Positions 7,850 through 15,655 of a stretch of 64,000 nucleotides of DNA are shown piece after piece. This stretch comes from CADEDH01 sp050330635 (lineage in GTDB: Bacteria > Actinomycetota > Acidimicrobiia > Acidimicrobiales > SZUA-35). How positions within the stretch are numbered: position 1 is the first letter of the stretch; every line of letters starts with the position of its first letter. The stretch is from positions 71,526-135,525 of the forward strand of contig JBHJNQ010000039.1 of assembly GCA_050330635.1 (NCBI GenBank), read 5' to 3'. A program made the position numbers and the translations under genes. A model generated the notes under the pieces. The model searched no databases, was not told the DNA's origin, and saw nothing but the letters and a program-made list of their open reading frames with translations.

Positions 7850-8680
7850 TCAGAGCTCGCCGAGCACGTCGATCCGCAGGTCGAGGGGAGCGGCGCGCAC
7901 GATGACACCGCCACCCCCGCCGACCGACGACGGCGGCACGAGCCACAGGTGATCGTTGGCCGACGACGACGAGGCCACATCGGGAGAGCCGGCCCTTATG
8001 ACGGCGAAGGCCGACACCAGGCCCGGCGGGTATCGGGTGAGGGCCACCGCGGCCCGGTCGGCCCGCAGCTCCCGGTCGTCGGGCAGCAGGCGGTTGAAGC
8101 CGAGGCCGGCCAGCGGTCGGAACAGGGAGGCCGGACCGACGACGAGGCTGCCGAACAGGGCACTCGCCATCGTGGCGGCCTCGGCGTCACCGGTGCGGAT
8201 ACGCACCATCGCCTCGGCCACCACCGCTTCGAGCCCGATGCGATCGAGGGCGGTCAGCAAGCCGGTCGTGGCCACGATGGCCGACCGGTCGCCCTGGGCG
8301 ATGGCGGCGGCGTTGCGGGCCTCGTCGTCGATGACGTACAGGTCGGGCTCGGCCACGCCCCCGCCCAGGGCCAACCCCTGGGTCAGGTTGTGGAACCGGG
8401 CGTAGTCGTCGGGATCTGCGGGCACGGCCCGCAGCCGATCGAGCAGGGTCGAGGTGGCGTTGTGGATGCGGTACCCCACGACCACGGCGGCCACGGCGAG
8501 GCCGATGGGCAGGCCCACCCACCACGGGATCCCAGGGACGACGGCCAGGACGAGGGCGGCCAGGAGCATCACCGGCAGGGCGAGGGCCGCCGTGACGATG
8601 GCAATGGTGGACAGGTGGCCTCGAGAGGTGTGGCCGACCGGCGAAGGTCGGGGCCCGGCGGTGTCGGAGTCGGTCGTCAT
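7850..8680 (-). CDS. M48-like membrane protein, probably catalytically dead
   Basis: 276 aa. After a polar N-terminus come two membrane segments (about 24-49 and 53-70), then a soluble part with the layout of HtpX/M48 metalloproteases: FHNLTQGLALGGGVAEPDLYVIDD, ARNAAAIAQG, LEAVVAEAMVRIRTGD and ELRADRAAVALTRYPPGL. In active relatives the third block holds HEXXH; here that position reads EAMVR (about 156-160), so both zinc histidines and the catalytic glutamate are gone, although the downstream E-x3-D is kept. I infer a pseudoprotease rather than a broken gene because the frame is intact. It leads an operon with the DUF3048 lipoprotein. Confidence 0.75.
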   Translation of the reverse strand: MTTDSDTAGPRPSPVGHTSRGHLSTIAIVTAALALPVMLLAALVLAVVPGIPWWVGLPIGLAVAAVVVGYRIHNATSTLLDRLRAVPADPDDYARFHNLTQGLALGGGVAEPDLYVIDDEARNAAAIAQGDRSAIVATTGLLTALDRIGLEAVVAEAMVRIRTGDAEAATMASALFGSLVVGPASLFRPLAGLGFNRLLPDDRELRADRAAVALTRYPPGLVSAFAVIRAGSPDVASSSSANDHLWLVPPSSVGGGGGVIVRAAPLDLRIDVLGEL

Positions 8681-8692
8681 GAGCAGCCACCT

Positions 8693-8698
8693 AGTCTA
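8693..8698 (-). promoter_or_regulatory. Probable -10 of the M48-like/DUF3048 operon
   Basis: TAGACT on the minus strand, 12 bases before ATG 8680. Either a very short leader is made, or translation begins at an in-frame CTG (8686) six bases from the element. Confidence 0.45.
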
Positions 8699-8756
8699 GG
8701 CGGACCGATCGTCTCCCGCCGTCCGATGGCGCCATGAAGCGACCCTGGCGCTCTCA

Positions 8757-8781
8757 GGCCATCAGGGCCATCAGGCCATCA
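8757..8781. repeat. Three GGCCATCA repeats at the pimA stop
   Basis: GGCCATCA occurs at 8757-8764, 8766-8773 and 8774-8781. The last copy contains the pimA stop codon, so this is another stop-proximal short duplication. Confidence 0.75.
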
Positions 8782-9849
8782 GCCGAGCAGGCGCTGATAG
8801 CGGGCGACGTAGATGTCGGCCAGGCGCTTCATCGAGAACTCGGCCGCCCGCTGCCGTCCGCTGGCCACCTGGGCCTCCACCGCTTCGACCCGGTCGAGGG
8901 CCGCCAGGAGGCGTTTGGCCAACTGCTCGGCGTCGCCCGTGGGGAACAGCTGGGCGTCCCGGCCGTTGCGGGCCACCACCCCGTAGGCGGGCAGGTCGCT
9001 GGCCACCACCGGGGTGCCGGCGGCCATGCCCTCGAGCAGCACGAGACCGAAGCTCTCCCCTCCGAGGGATGGGATGCAGAGGGCGTCGGCGGCCTTCAGG
9101 CGGCTCCGCTTGTCGGGTTCGGTCAACGAGCCCAACCATTCGATTCGGTCGTCGTGGCGGTACCGGGCCTGCAACGCCTCGGTCTCCGGCCCGTGCCCGG
9201 CGATCCACAGACGGACGTCGTCGGGAAGGAGACGTGACGCCTCCAGGAGCACCGCCAGACCCTTGCGGGGCTCGTGACGCCCGAGGAACAGGATCGTCGG
9301 ACCCTCCTTCGGATGGGCGGGGGCCGAGGCGTAGCCATCGACCTCGATGCCATTGAAGAGGATCTCGTAGGAGCCACCGAGGTGGTGGCGGGCCATGCCG
9401 GCCGCCTCGGGTGACACCGCGGTCTTGACGTCGATGCGGGCGGCGATGCGCCGCACGACCGGACGACCCCACTGGTAGACGCCGACGTGGCCGGCGGCGT
9501 GCCAGGTCCCGACCAGAGGTACCGGCTTGACGACCGCACACGTCAGTGTCGGGCCGGGCGCCAGCGGTTCGTGGAGATGCAGGACGTCGAAGCGCTGGTC
9601 CCAGATGGCACCGAGCACCCGGAGCTGGGCCGCCGGGTCGGGAGCCAGCGGGGCGAACGAGCCGTTCTGGGCGTACGGCATGGAGTTTCCGAGCGGGGTG
9701 ACCCAGGGTTCCGGCGGATGACCGTCGCACGGCGCCAGCACCTGGGTGTCGACTCCCTTGGCCCGCAACGCCCGCGCCAGTCCGAGGACCTGGGCCTGGA
9801 CCCCGCCCCAGACCGCGAGACTGTACGGACACACCATCCCCACGCGCAC
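8779..9849 (-). CDS. pimA: Phosphatidylinositol alpha-mannosyltransferase PimA-like (GT4)
   Basis: 356 aa from GTG 9849. PimA transfers the first mannose from GDP-mannose to phosphatidylinositol at the cytoplasmic membrane. The N-terminus VRVGMVCPYSLAVWGGVQAQ matches mycobacterial PimA (MRIGMVCPYS, then GGVQ). Other marks are DVLHLHEPLAPG, AVSPEAAGMA, the phosphate-binding FLGRHEPRKGL and the EX7E motif ESFGLVLLE. GTG 9849 is preferred over GTG 9858 because an AGGG lies eight bases upstream. It is the last gene of the thrS-HIT-membrane protein-pgsA-patA-pimA cluster. Confidence 0.88.
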   Translation of the reverse strand: MRVGMVCPYSLAVWGGVQAQVLGLARALRAKGVDTQVLAPCDGHPPEPWVTPLGNSMPYAQNGSFAPLAPDPAAQLRVLGAIWDQRFDVLHLHEPLAPGPTLTCAVVKPVPLVGTWHAAGHVGVYQWGRPVVRRIAARIDVKTAVSPEAAGMARHHLGGSYEILFNGIEVDGYASAPAHPKEGPTILFLGRHEPRKGLAVLLEASRLLPDDVRLWIAGHGPETEALQARYRHDDRIEWLGSLTEPDKRSRLKAADALCIPSLGGESFGLVLLEGMAAGTPVVASDLPAYGVVARNGRDAQLFPTGDAEQLAKRLLAALDRVEAVEAQVASGRQRAAEFSMKRLADIYVARYQRLLG

Positions 9850-9867
9850 CGGGCACACCCTAGTGGT

Positions 9868-9933
9868 CCCGGTCGACCCCGATGTCCCCGGTCGACCCGA
9901 TGTCGCCCGGTCGACCCGATGTCGCCCGGTCGG
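9868..9933. repeat. 19-bp tandem repeat, three and a half copies
   Basis: The unit CCCGGTCGACCCGATGTCG occurs at 9887-9905 and 9906-9924, with a slightly changed copy at 9868-9886 and a partial one from 9925. Each has the palindrome GGTCGACC. The array fills most of the 117-base gap between patA and pimA. Confidence 0.85.
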
Positions 9934-9966
9934 GACGGACGGTCGCCGGTCGTGGGACCCGGTCGT

Positions 9967-10851
9967 CTACGGGCGGCGGTCGGACGGCCAGTTCGGCTCG
10001 AGCAGATGCCACTGGTCGGGTGCGGCCGCCACCAGCATCTCCATGGCCCGGGCCAGCTCGCCCGTCACCCGCACCAGGTCGTCACGCAAGCGGACGTCGG
10101 GATCGGGCCAGACCGGGGGAGCCACGAAGCCGAGCCGGTCGCGACCACGGAAGTACACGGCGGTCGGGAGCAGGGGCGCCCCGGTACGGCGGGCCAGGAG
10201 GGCCGGCCCCCCCGGCAGGGTCGTCGTCTCCCCAAAGAACTCCACCTCGACGCCGTTGCCGGCGAGGTCGCGGTCGCTCAGGAGGCACACGATCCGGTTG
10301 GCCCGCACCGCCCCCACCAGCCGGGCCATGGCGTCGGGACCGACGGGGACGACCTCGATGCCGTAGGCCGAACGCAGGTCGACGAACCAGTCGAACACCT
10401 CGACCGGTTCCAGCCGCTCGACGACGGCCGTCACCCGCTCCCCCATCACCCGGCCCAGCCATGCCGCGGCCCACTCCCAGGCCCCGAGGTGGGGCAGGAC
10501 GAGGATGGGACCCACCCCTCGGGCCAGGGAGGCCTCGACCCGGTCGTAGCCGATGACCGAGAAGCCACGGTCGACGGTGCGGGCCGACAGGTTCGGCAAC
10601 CGGAACGACTCGGCCCAGTAGCGGCCGTAGGAGCCGATGCCCCGAGCCACCGCGGCCTCGACCTCGTCAGGGGACAGCGAGGGGTCGACCCGGTGGACGT
10701 GACGGCCGAGCTGGTCGGCCTTGGCCCCCAGGGCCCGAGGCCCGACGAGCCGACCGAGCCCGGTGGCGGCAGCGGCGAGCGTGTCGAGGGGCACCGCCCG
10801 CGAGGCGGCCGATGCCAGCTGGAAGATCCGGAGGGGGCGGGCGAGGCCCAC
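9967..10851 (-). CDS. patA: Phosphatidylinositol mannoside acyltransferase PatA-like
   Basis: 294 aa from GTG 10851; a CTG at 10875 overlapping the pgsA stop is an alternative start. It belongs to the LpxL/HtrB acyltransferase superfamily. The catalytic H-x4-E is HLGAWE in LPHLGAWEWAAAWLGR, and LLSDRDLAGNGVEVEFFGE and LPGGPALLARRTGAPLLP are typical of PatA. PatA acylates the mannose added by PimA. Position directly between pgsA and pimA, as in M. tuberculosis, supports the assignment over a lipid A enzyme, as does the absence of any lipid A gene. Confidence 0.85.
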   Translation of the reverse strand: MGLARPLRIFQLASAASRAVPLDTLAAAATGLGRLVGPRALGAKADQLGRHVHRVDPSLSPDEVEAAVARGIGSYGRYWAESFRLPNLSARTVDRGFSVIGYDRVEASLARGVGPILVLPHLGAWEWAAAWLGRVMGERVTAVVERLEPVEVFDWFVDLRSAYGIEVVPVGPDAMARLVGAVRANRIVCLLSDRDLAGNGVEVEFFGETTTLPGGPALLARRTGAPLLPTAVYFRGRDRLGFVAPPVWPDPDVRLRDDLVRVTGELARAMEMLVAAAPDQWHLLEPNWPSDRRP

Positions 10852-10871
10852 GACGAGCGGACCGGGACCGG

Positions 10872-11573
10872 TCAGGGGCGACCACGACGGCGGCGGGCCT
10901 CGGCCCGGGCCTGGGCCCGCTGGCGGAAATCGGACACCGGGCGAGCCGTGCGCCGCCGGTGACGGGGCCGCAGGACCGGCGGCCGGGGCGCCTTGCCGCT
11001 GGCCTGGCGCCACACCTTCACGAAACGGGTGACGACGGTGATCGCGGTCAGCACCAGCATGACCCAGAGGGTGGCGACGAACAGCGAGCTGAAGAGCAAC
11101 CCGAATCCCAGGACGACGAAGCGCTCGGCCCGCTCCATGATGCCGCCCTTGGCGTTGTAGCCGAGCGCCTCGGCCTTGGCCCGCTGGTAGGAGACGAGCG
11201 AGGCGGCGATGTAGACGCCGAACGGGAGGATGGCCATCCTCGGATTGTCGGTGCCGGCCAGGTACCACCCGGCGCCGGCGAAGAGGAGGGCGTCGCTGAG
11301 GCGGTCGGAGACCGAGTCGAGGAAGGCTCCCCGGGGACCCGCCTTGCCGGCGGCCTTGGCCACCGCCCCGTCGAGGGCATCGGGCAGGCCGGTGAGCAGC
11401 AGGAGGAGCACGGCCACCGGGAACTGGCCGAGGCCGATGGCCACACCGCAGGCCGCGGCCATGGCCACCCCTACGCCGGTGATCACGTCTGGCGAGACGC
11501 CAGCCTGCTGGAAGCTCTTGCCGATCGGGGCCATGCCCTTCTCGAAGGCGGTGCGGAAGTTGCCGTCGAACAC
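10872..11573 (-). CDS. pgsA: CDP-alcohol phosphatidyltransferase, probable phosphatidylinositol-phosphate synthase
   Basis: 233 aa from GTG 11573. An integral membrane enzyme that condenses CDP-diacylglycerol with an inositol phosphate to make the lipid substrate of PimA. The family signature reads DALDGAVAKAAGKAG, then GAFLDSVSD, giving all four conserved aspartates; the usual Arg after DGxxA is Lys. About five membrane segments are visible. The long Arg-rich tail (RPRHRRRTARP, QRAQARAEARRRRGRP) is cytosolic and unusual. The inositol assignment rests on family and neighbours. Confidence 0.85.
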   Translation of the reverse strand: MFDGNFRTAFEKGMAPIGKSFQQAGVSPDVITGVGVAMAAACGVAIGLGQFPVAVLLLLLTGLPDALDGAVAKAAGKAGPRGAFLDSVSDRLSDALLFAGAGWYLAGTDNPRMAILPFGVYIAASLVSYQRAKAEALGYNAKGGIMERAERFVVLGFGLLFSSLFVATLWVMLVLTAITVVTRFVKVWRQASGKAPRPPVLRPRHRRRTARPVSDFRQRAQARAEARRRRGRP

Positions 11574-11637
11574 CTCACCACGGTAGCCGACCGCTCTCGG
11601 GGGTGCGCGGCTCGGCGAGGGTGGAGGCCCCGAGCGG

Positions 11638-12153
11638 CTACGGCTGCTCGTCGGCCAGTTCGAACTGCGACCAGTCCTCCGGGTTGTCCTCCACGAACGA
11701 CTCGACGATCGAGGCGTCGACCCCGTCGACCAGCACGAAACCCCGCCGGGTGGGCGGCTCGTCGGCCGAGTACAGCAGGATGCGCCAGGTGGGGCGGCTG
11801 AGGACGCCCCGCCACCCCATCTGGGCCGAGGCGTGGCCGACGGGGAAGCCGACCTCGGCGATCGAGGCCACGAGGGCCTCCCGCTCGTCGACCGCCAGGT
11901 TCCAACCGGTGGCGATGCTGTAGACGCCGAACAGCCCGAGCACGAGGGCGGCGCCCAGGAACCCGCCGTTGACGTAGGCCGAGGTGTCGGCCACCAGGAA
12001 CAGCACGACGAGGGCGACGGCGATGCCCAGGTAGAGATAACCGGGAACCCGCCGCCGGTTGTTGTTGGGGAAGACGTAGTCCTCGGGATCCACCAGGTGG
12101 GGCTGGAGATCCTCGGGGAGCTCGTCCCCCGTGCCATCTACGCCATCGGTCAC
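11638..12153 (-). CDS. Hypothetical membrane protein in the PIM cluster
   Basis: 171 aa from GTG 12153. An acidic N-terminus (DELPEDLQPHLVDPEDYVFP, then NNNRRR) precedes two membrane segments (about residues 38-56 and 62-84), followed by a soluble domain of about 85 residues with GWRGVLSRPTWRILLYSADE and RRGFVLVDGVDASIVESFVE. I do not recognise the family. It is inserted between HIT and pgsA, which are adjacent in M. tuberculosis, so it may be a lineage-specific partner of the phosphoinositide enzymes. Confidence 0.75.
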   Translation of the reverse strand: MTDGVDGTGDELPEDLQPHLVDPEDYVFPNNNRRRVPGYLYLGIAVALVVLFLVADTSAYVNGGFLGAALVLGLFGVYSIATGWNLAVDEREALVASIAEVGFPVGHASAQMGWRGVLSRPTWRILLYSADEPPTRRGFVLVDGVDASIVESFVEDNPEDWSQFELADEQP

Positions 12154-12215
12154 CGCTCCCACGGTAGCGGCCCGTCGCCGCAGCCGATCAGCGGCCCGGC
12201 GGCCGCCGCCGTCTA

Positions 12216-12749
12216 TCAGCGGGGCCAGTGGTTGCGGAGATGGTGCCAGGTGTCGATCAGGGTCACCGGGAGGATGCGGGTGTTGGCGATCGACGTCATG
12301 AAGTTGGTGTCGGCGTCCCAGCGGGGCACGACGTGGACGTGGAGGTGCTCCGGGATGGAGCCACCGCCGGCCGTGCCCTCGTTGAGGCCGACGTTGAGTC
12401 CCTGGGGACGGAAGGCGACGTTCACGGCGGTGATCGCCTCCCGCACCAGCGACCACAGCTCGTGGAACACGTCGGCCTCGAGCTCGGCCAGCGTCGGCAC
12501 CGCCCGCTTGGGCAAGGCCATCAGGTGACCCGAGGTGTAGGGGAACACGTTGAGGATGGCAAACGTGTGGTCCCGGCGGACCAGGATGTAGGTCTCCTCG
12601 TCCGGCAGGCCTGATTGCTCGAGAGTCTCGAACAGGCTCCGGCCCGGCTCGGGCGGAAGGTCGGCGTGAGGCAGACCGTCGCCCCCGAGGCCGGAGGTCT
12701 GGGTGAGCCTCCACCCCGAGTACAGGCGGTCGAACGGGGGTTCCTCCAT
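12216..12749 (-). CDS. HIT family protein (Ap4A phosphorylase-like)
   Basis: 177 aa. The histidine triad is HLHVHVVPRW, preceded by GLNEGTAGGGSIPEH; the N-terminal half has the nucleotide-binding VFPYTSGHLMALPKR. HIT proteins hydrolyse or phosphorolyse dinucleoside polyphosphates and AMP conjugates. The gene starts three bases after the thrS stop and is syntenic with M. tuberculosis Rv2613c, an Ap4A phosphorylase, a reasonable but unproven model. Ap4A is a side product of aminoacyl-tRNA synthetases, a plausible reason for pairing with thrS. Confidence 0.88.
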   Translation of the reverse strand: MEEPPFDRLYSGWRLTQTSGLGGDGLPHADLPPEPGRSLFETLEQSGLPDEETYILVRRDHTFAILNVFPYTSGHLMALPKRAVPTLAELEADVFHELWSLVREAITAVNVAFRPQGLNVGLNEGTAGGGSIPEHLHVHVVPRWDADTNFMTSIANTRILPVTLIDTWHHLRNHWPR

Positions 12750-12752
12750 GGC

Positions 12753-14714
12753 TCAGTGGTGCTCGAGCTCGAGGTGCAGTCGGCTCAGGAACTGCTCGAC
12801 CTTGACGTCGCGTTCGACCTCGCCGCCCCGCGGGTTGACCCCGACCGTGGAGGCGCCGACGTCGTCGTCGCCGACCACGAGCACGTAGGGCACCTTCTGC
12901 TTCTTGGCGTTCCGGATCCGCTTGCCCAGCGGATCGCCGGCCTCGGCCGTGACGACCCGGAAGCCGTCGGCCGCCAGCTGGTCGCGTACCTCCCGGGCGT
13001 AGCGCTCGTGATCGGCGGCCACGGGGAGGATCTCGACCTGGACCGGGGCCAGCCACAGCGGGAAGTTGCCGGCGAAGTGCTCGACCAGCACCCCGAAGAA
13101 CCGCTCGACCGAGCCGAACAGCGCCCGGTGGATCATGACCGGGCGGCGGCGGCCGCCGTCGGAGGCCACGTACTCCAGCTCGAACCGCTCCGGGAGGTTG
13201 AAGTCGGCCTGGATGGTCGACAGCTGCCAGGAGCGGCCGATGGCGTCGCGGACGTCGACGTCGATCTTGGGCCCGTAGAACGCACCGCCTCCCTCGTCGA
13301 CGACATAGTCGAGGCCGGCCGATTCGAGGGCGGCCCGCAGGCCTTCGGTGGCCTGGTCCCAGATCTCGTCGGAGCCCACGGACTTCTCCGGTGGCCGGGT
13401 CGAGAGCTTGGCCTGGAACTCGTCGAAACCGAACGATCGGAGCACGTCGAGAACGAACTCGAGCAGGGAGGCCAGCTCCGACGGCATGTCCTCGACGGTG
13501 GTGAAGATGTGGGCGTCGTCCTGGGTGAAACCCCGGATCCTCATCAGGCCGTGGAGGGTGCCGGCCCGCTCGTAGCGGTACACCGTGCCCAGCTCGAACA
13601 GGCGGAGCGGGAGGTCACGGTAGGACCGCTGGCCCGATCGGTACACCAGCACGTGCATCGGGCAGTTCATCGGCTTCGGGTAGTACGTGCCGTTGTCCAT
13701 CTCCATCGGCGGGTACATGCTGTCGGCGTAGAAGTCGAGATGGCCCGAGGTCTCGAACAGCTTGGCGTTGGCCAGGTGGGGGGTGTAGGTGAACTCGTAG
13801 CCGCCCGCCTCGTGCCGTTGGCGTGAGTAGTCCTCCATGAGCTTGCGCACGATGGCGCCGCGGGGATGCCACACGGCCAGCCCCCCGCCGAGCTCGGATG
13901 GGAACGAGAGCAGGTCGAGCTCGTTGGCTAGGCGGCGGTGGTCGCGCTTGGTCGCCTCCTCCAGCCGGTGGAGGTGGGCGGCGAGGCCCTTGTCGTCGGC
14001 CCACGCCGTGCCGTAGACGCGTTGCAGCATCGGCCGCTTCTCGTCGCCCCGCCAGTAGGCGCCGGCCACCCGCATCAGCTTGAAGTGGCCGAGACGGCCC
14101 GTGGACGGAACGTGGGGGCCGACGCACATGTCGACGAAGCCGTCGGTGTTGCGGTAGAAGCTGATGACACCGTCGCCGGCCACCTCGGTTGACAGGTCGT
14201 CGCCGTCGCCACCGCCGGTGACCCGATCGATTATCTCCCGCTTGTAGGGATGGTCGGCCATGAGGGCCCGACCCTCGGCCGGCGTGAGCTCCGACCGCAC
14301 GAAGGGCTGGTCGGCGCCGATGATCTGGCGCATCCGGGCCTCGATCCGCTCGAGGTCGTCGTCGTTGAAGGTGGCTCCCCCAGGGAGCTCGAAGTCGTAG
14401 TAGAAGCCGTCCTCGATGGCGGGTCCGATGGCGAACGTCGCCCCCGGCCACAGATCGAGCACCGCCTGGGCCAACACGTGGGCGGTGGAGTGGCGGAGGG
14501 TGTCGAGCCCCAGGTCGGACTCGGCCGTGATGATCTGGACCGACTGGCCATCGGCCAGCTCGGTGGAGAGGTCGCGCTGCTCGCCGTCGACGACGGCGAT
14601 GACGGCCGCTCGGGCCAACCGCTTGCCGATGCCGGCCGCCAGGTCGGCCGCGGTCGACCCCTCCGCAACGGTGCGGGTCGAGCCGTCGGGCAGGGAGATC
14701 GAGATGTCGGTCAC
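12753..14714 (-). CDS. thrS: Threonyl-tRNA synthetase
   Basis: 653 aa, full length from GTG 14714. Domains in order: TGS (about 1-62), editing/SAD domain with HSTAHVLAQAV and MCVGPHVPSTGRLGHF, class II core with MNCPMHVLVY (zinc cysteine), RYERAGTLHGLMRIRGFTQD (motif 2), SDGGRRRPVMIHRALFGSVE (motif 3), and the anticodon-binding domain (LAPVQVEILPVAADHERYA). It charges tRNA-Thr and clears misloaded Ser. It starts the PIM cluster; the GTG is six bases after a TACACT -10, so the mRNA is probably leaderless. Confidence 0.97.
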   Translation of the reverse strand: MTDISISLPDGSTRTVAEGSTAADLAAGIGKRLARAAVIAVVDGEQRDLSTELADGQSVQIITAESDLGLDTLRHSTAHVLAQAVLDLWPGATFAIGPAIEDGFYYDFELPGGATFNDDDLERIEARMRQIIGADQPFVRSELTPAEGRALMADHPYKREIIDRVTGGGDGDDLSTEVAGDGVISFYRNTDGFVDMCVGPHVPSTGRLGHFKLMRVAGAYWRGDEKRPMLQRVYGTAWADDKGLAAHLHRLEEATKRDHRRLANELDLLSFPSELGGGLAVWHPRGAIVRKLMEDYSRQRHEAGGYEFTYTPHLANAKLFETSGHLDFYADSMYPPMEMDNGTYYPKPMNCPMHVLVYRSGQRSYRDLPLRLFELGTVYRYERAGTLHGLMRIRGFTQDDAHIFTTVEDMPSELASLLEFVLDVLRSFGFDEFQAKLSTRPPEKSVGSDEIWDQATEGLRAALESAGLDYVVDEGGGAFYGPKIDVDVRDAIGRSWQLSTIQADFNLPERFELEYVASDGGRRRPVMIHRALFGSVERFFGVLVEHFAGNFPLWLAPVQVEILPVAADHERYAREVRDQLAADGFRVVTAEAGDPLGKRIRNAKKQKVPYVLVVGDDDVGASTVGVNPRGGEVERDVKVEQFLSRLHLELEHH

Positions 14715-14720
14715 GTTCCG

Positions 14721-14726
14721 AGTGTA
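14721..14726 (-). promoter_or_regulatory. -10 element of thrS and the PIM cluster (leaderless)
   Basis: TACACT on the minus strand six bases before the thrS GTG. The remaining 130 bases to the plsC-like stop hold no gene, T-box or other leader structure that I can see. Confidence 0.65.
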
Positions 14727-14861
14727 CGGACCGCGGGCGCCCGCTTCGCCCAAGGGGTGGGCGGACCGACCGGCCTGATCGACCCGGCCGCCGTGCCGGT
14801 CGGCCACCGGGGCCCGGTCACGGCGACACCGTCGGTCCGAGTACACGCCGTCGGACGGTGG

Positions 14862-15647
14862 CTACGCCGTCGGACTGAGCGGTCGGCTGACGAGCACGTC
14901 GGCCGACGACAGGAGCGGCACCGTGGGGATGTCGTCGACGATCGGAGCGGCGGCCGGCGCCAGTTCGGCGTTGGCCTCCGATGCGTAGCGGTTCTCGTAG
15001 TCCTGACCGCTGAGGGCCCGGATCTCGAACATGACCTCGTCGATCAGCTCCCGGTACACGGTGTGATCGCCGACGCGGCTGCGGTAGCGCTCGACGTCGA
15101 TCGGCGAGCCGATGTTGACCGTGATGGGGAGACCGAACCTCGGTCGGGTGGTATCGACGGGCTGGACGGCGTCGGTCCCGACGAGCCCGATCGGAATGAT
15201 GGGCGCTCCGGTCTCGATGGCCAACCGGGCGGCCCCGGTGTGGCCACGGTAGAGGCGGCCCGACCGGCTCCTCGTACCCTCGGGGTAGATGGCGAACAGG
15301 CCGCCCCCGGCCAGCACGGCCCGGGCCGCGTCGAGGGCGGCGGTGGCGTGGTCACCGCCCCGACGGTCGATGGGGATCATGCCGAGGGCGGGGAACAGCC
15401 AGCGGGTCTTCCAGTCGTCGAGGTAGTCGGCCTTACCGACGAAGATCACCTCCCGCTCGAGCACGGCGGGCACGACGAAGGAGTCGATGGCGGCGAGGTG
15501 GTTGGGGCAAAGGATGGCGGGGCCTCGCGCCGACACATGGTCGAGGCCGGTCACCTCGAGCTGCCACAGCCGACGGAACAGGGGTCGCAGGACCCGCCGG
15601 GCCCGCCCCTGATGGCGCCCGTAGTGCGGTTGGCGGCCGCCCCCCAA
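14862..15647 (-). CDS. plsC: 1-acyl-sn-glycerol-3-phosphate acyltransferase (PlsC family)
   Basis: 261 aa. A membrane-associated acyltransferase for phospholipid synthesis. The block I motif is NHLAAID (H-x4-D), with the substrate motif YPEGTRSRSG and a downstream PIIPIGLVGTD. The start is a TTG with a good Shine-Dalgarno (GAGGA, spacing about six), eight bases after the mshC stop, so it is the second gene of that operon. The C-terminal 60 residues (DYENRYASEANAEL onward) are beyond the family core. Substrate specificity is unproven. Confidence 0.87.
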   Translation of the reverse strand: MGGGRQPHYGRHQGRARRVLRPLFRRLWQLEVTGLDHVSARGPAILCPNHLAAIDSFVVPAVLEREVIFVGKADYLDDWKTRWLFPALGMIPIDRRGGDHATAALDAARAVLAGGGLFAIYPEGTRSRSGRLYRGHTGAARLAIETGAPIIPIGLVGTDAVQPVDTTRPRFGLPITVNIGSPIDVERYRSRVGDHTVYRELIDEVMFEIRALSGQDYENRYASEANAELAPAAAPIVDDIPTVPLLSSADVLVSRPLSPTA

Positions 15648-15655
15648 CGCCGTCC

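Noticed and set aside
9868..9933. CRISPR array
   Set aside because: Units are directly adjacent 19-mers with no spacers, and no cas gene is present.
9967..10851. Lipid A lauroyl acyltransferase
   Set aside because: Same superfamily, but the position between pgsA and pimA and the absence of lipid A genes favour PatA.
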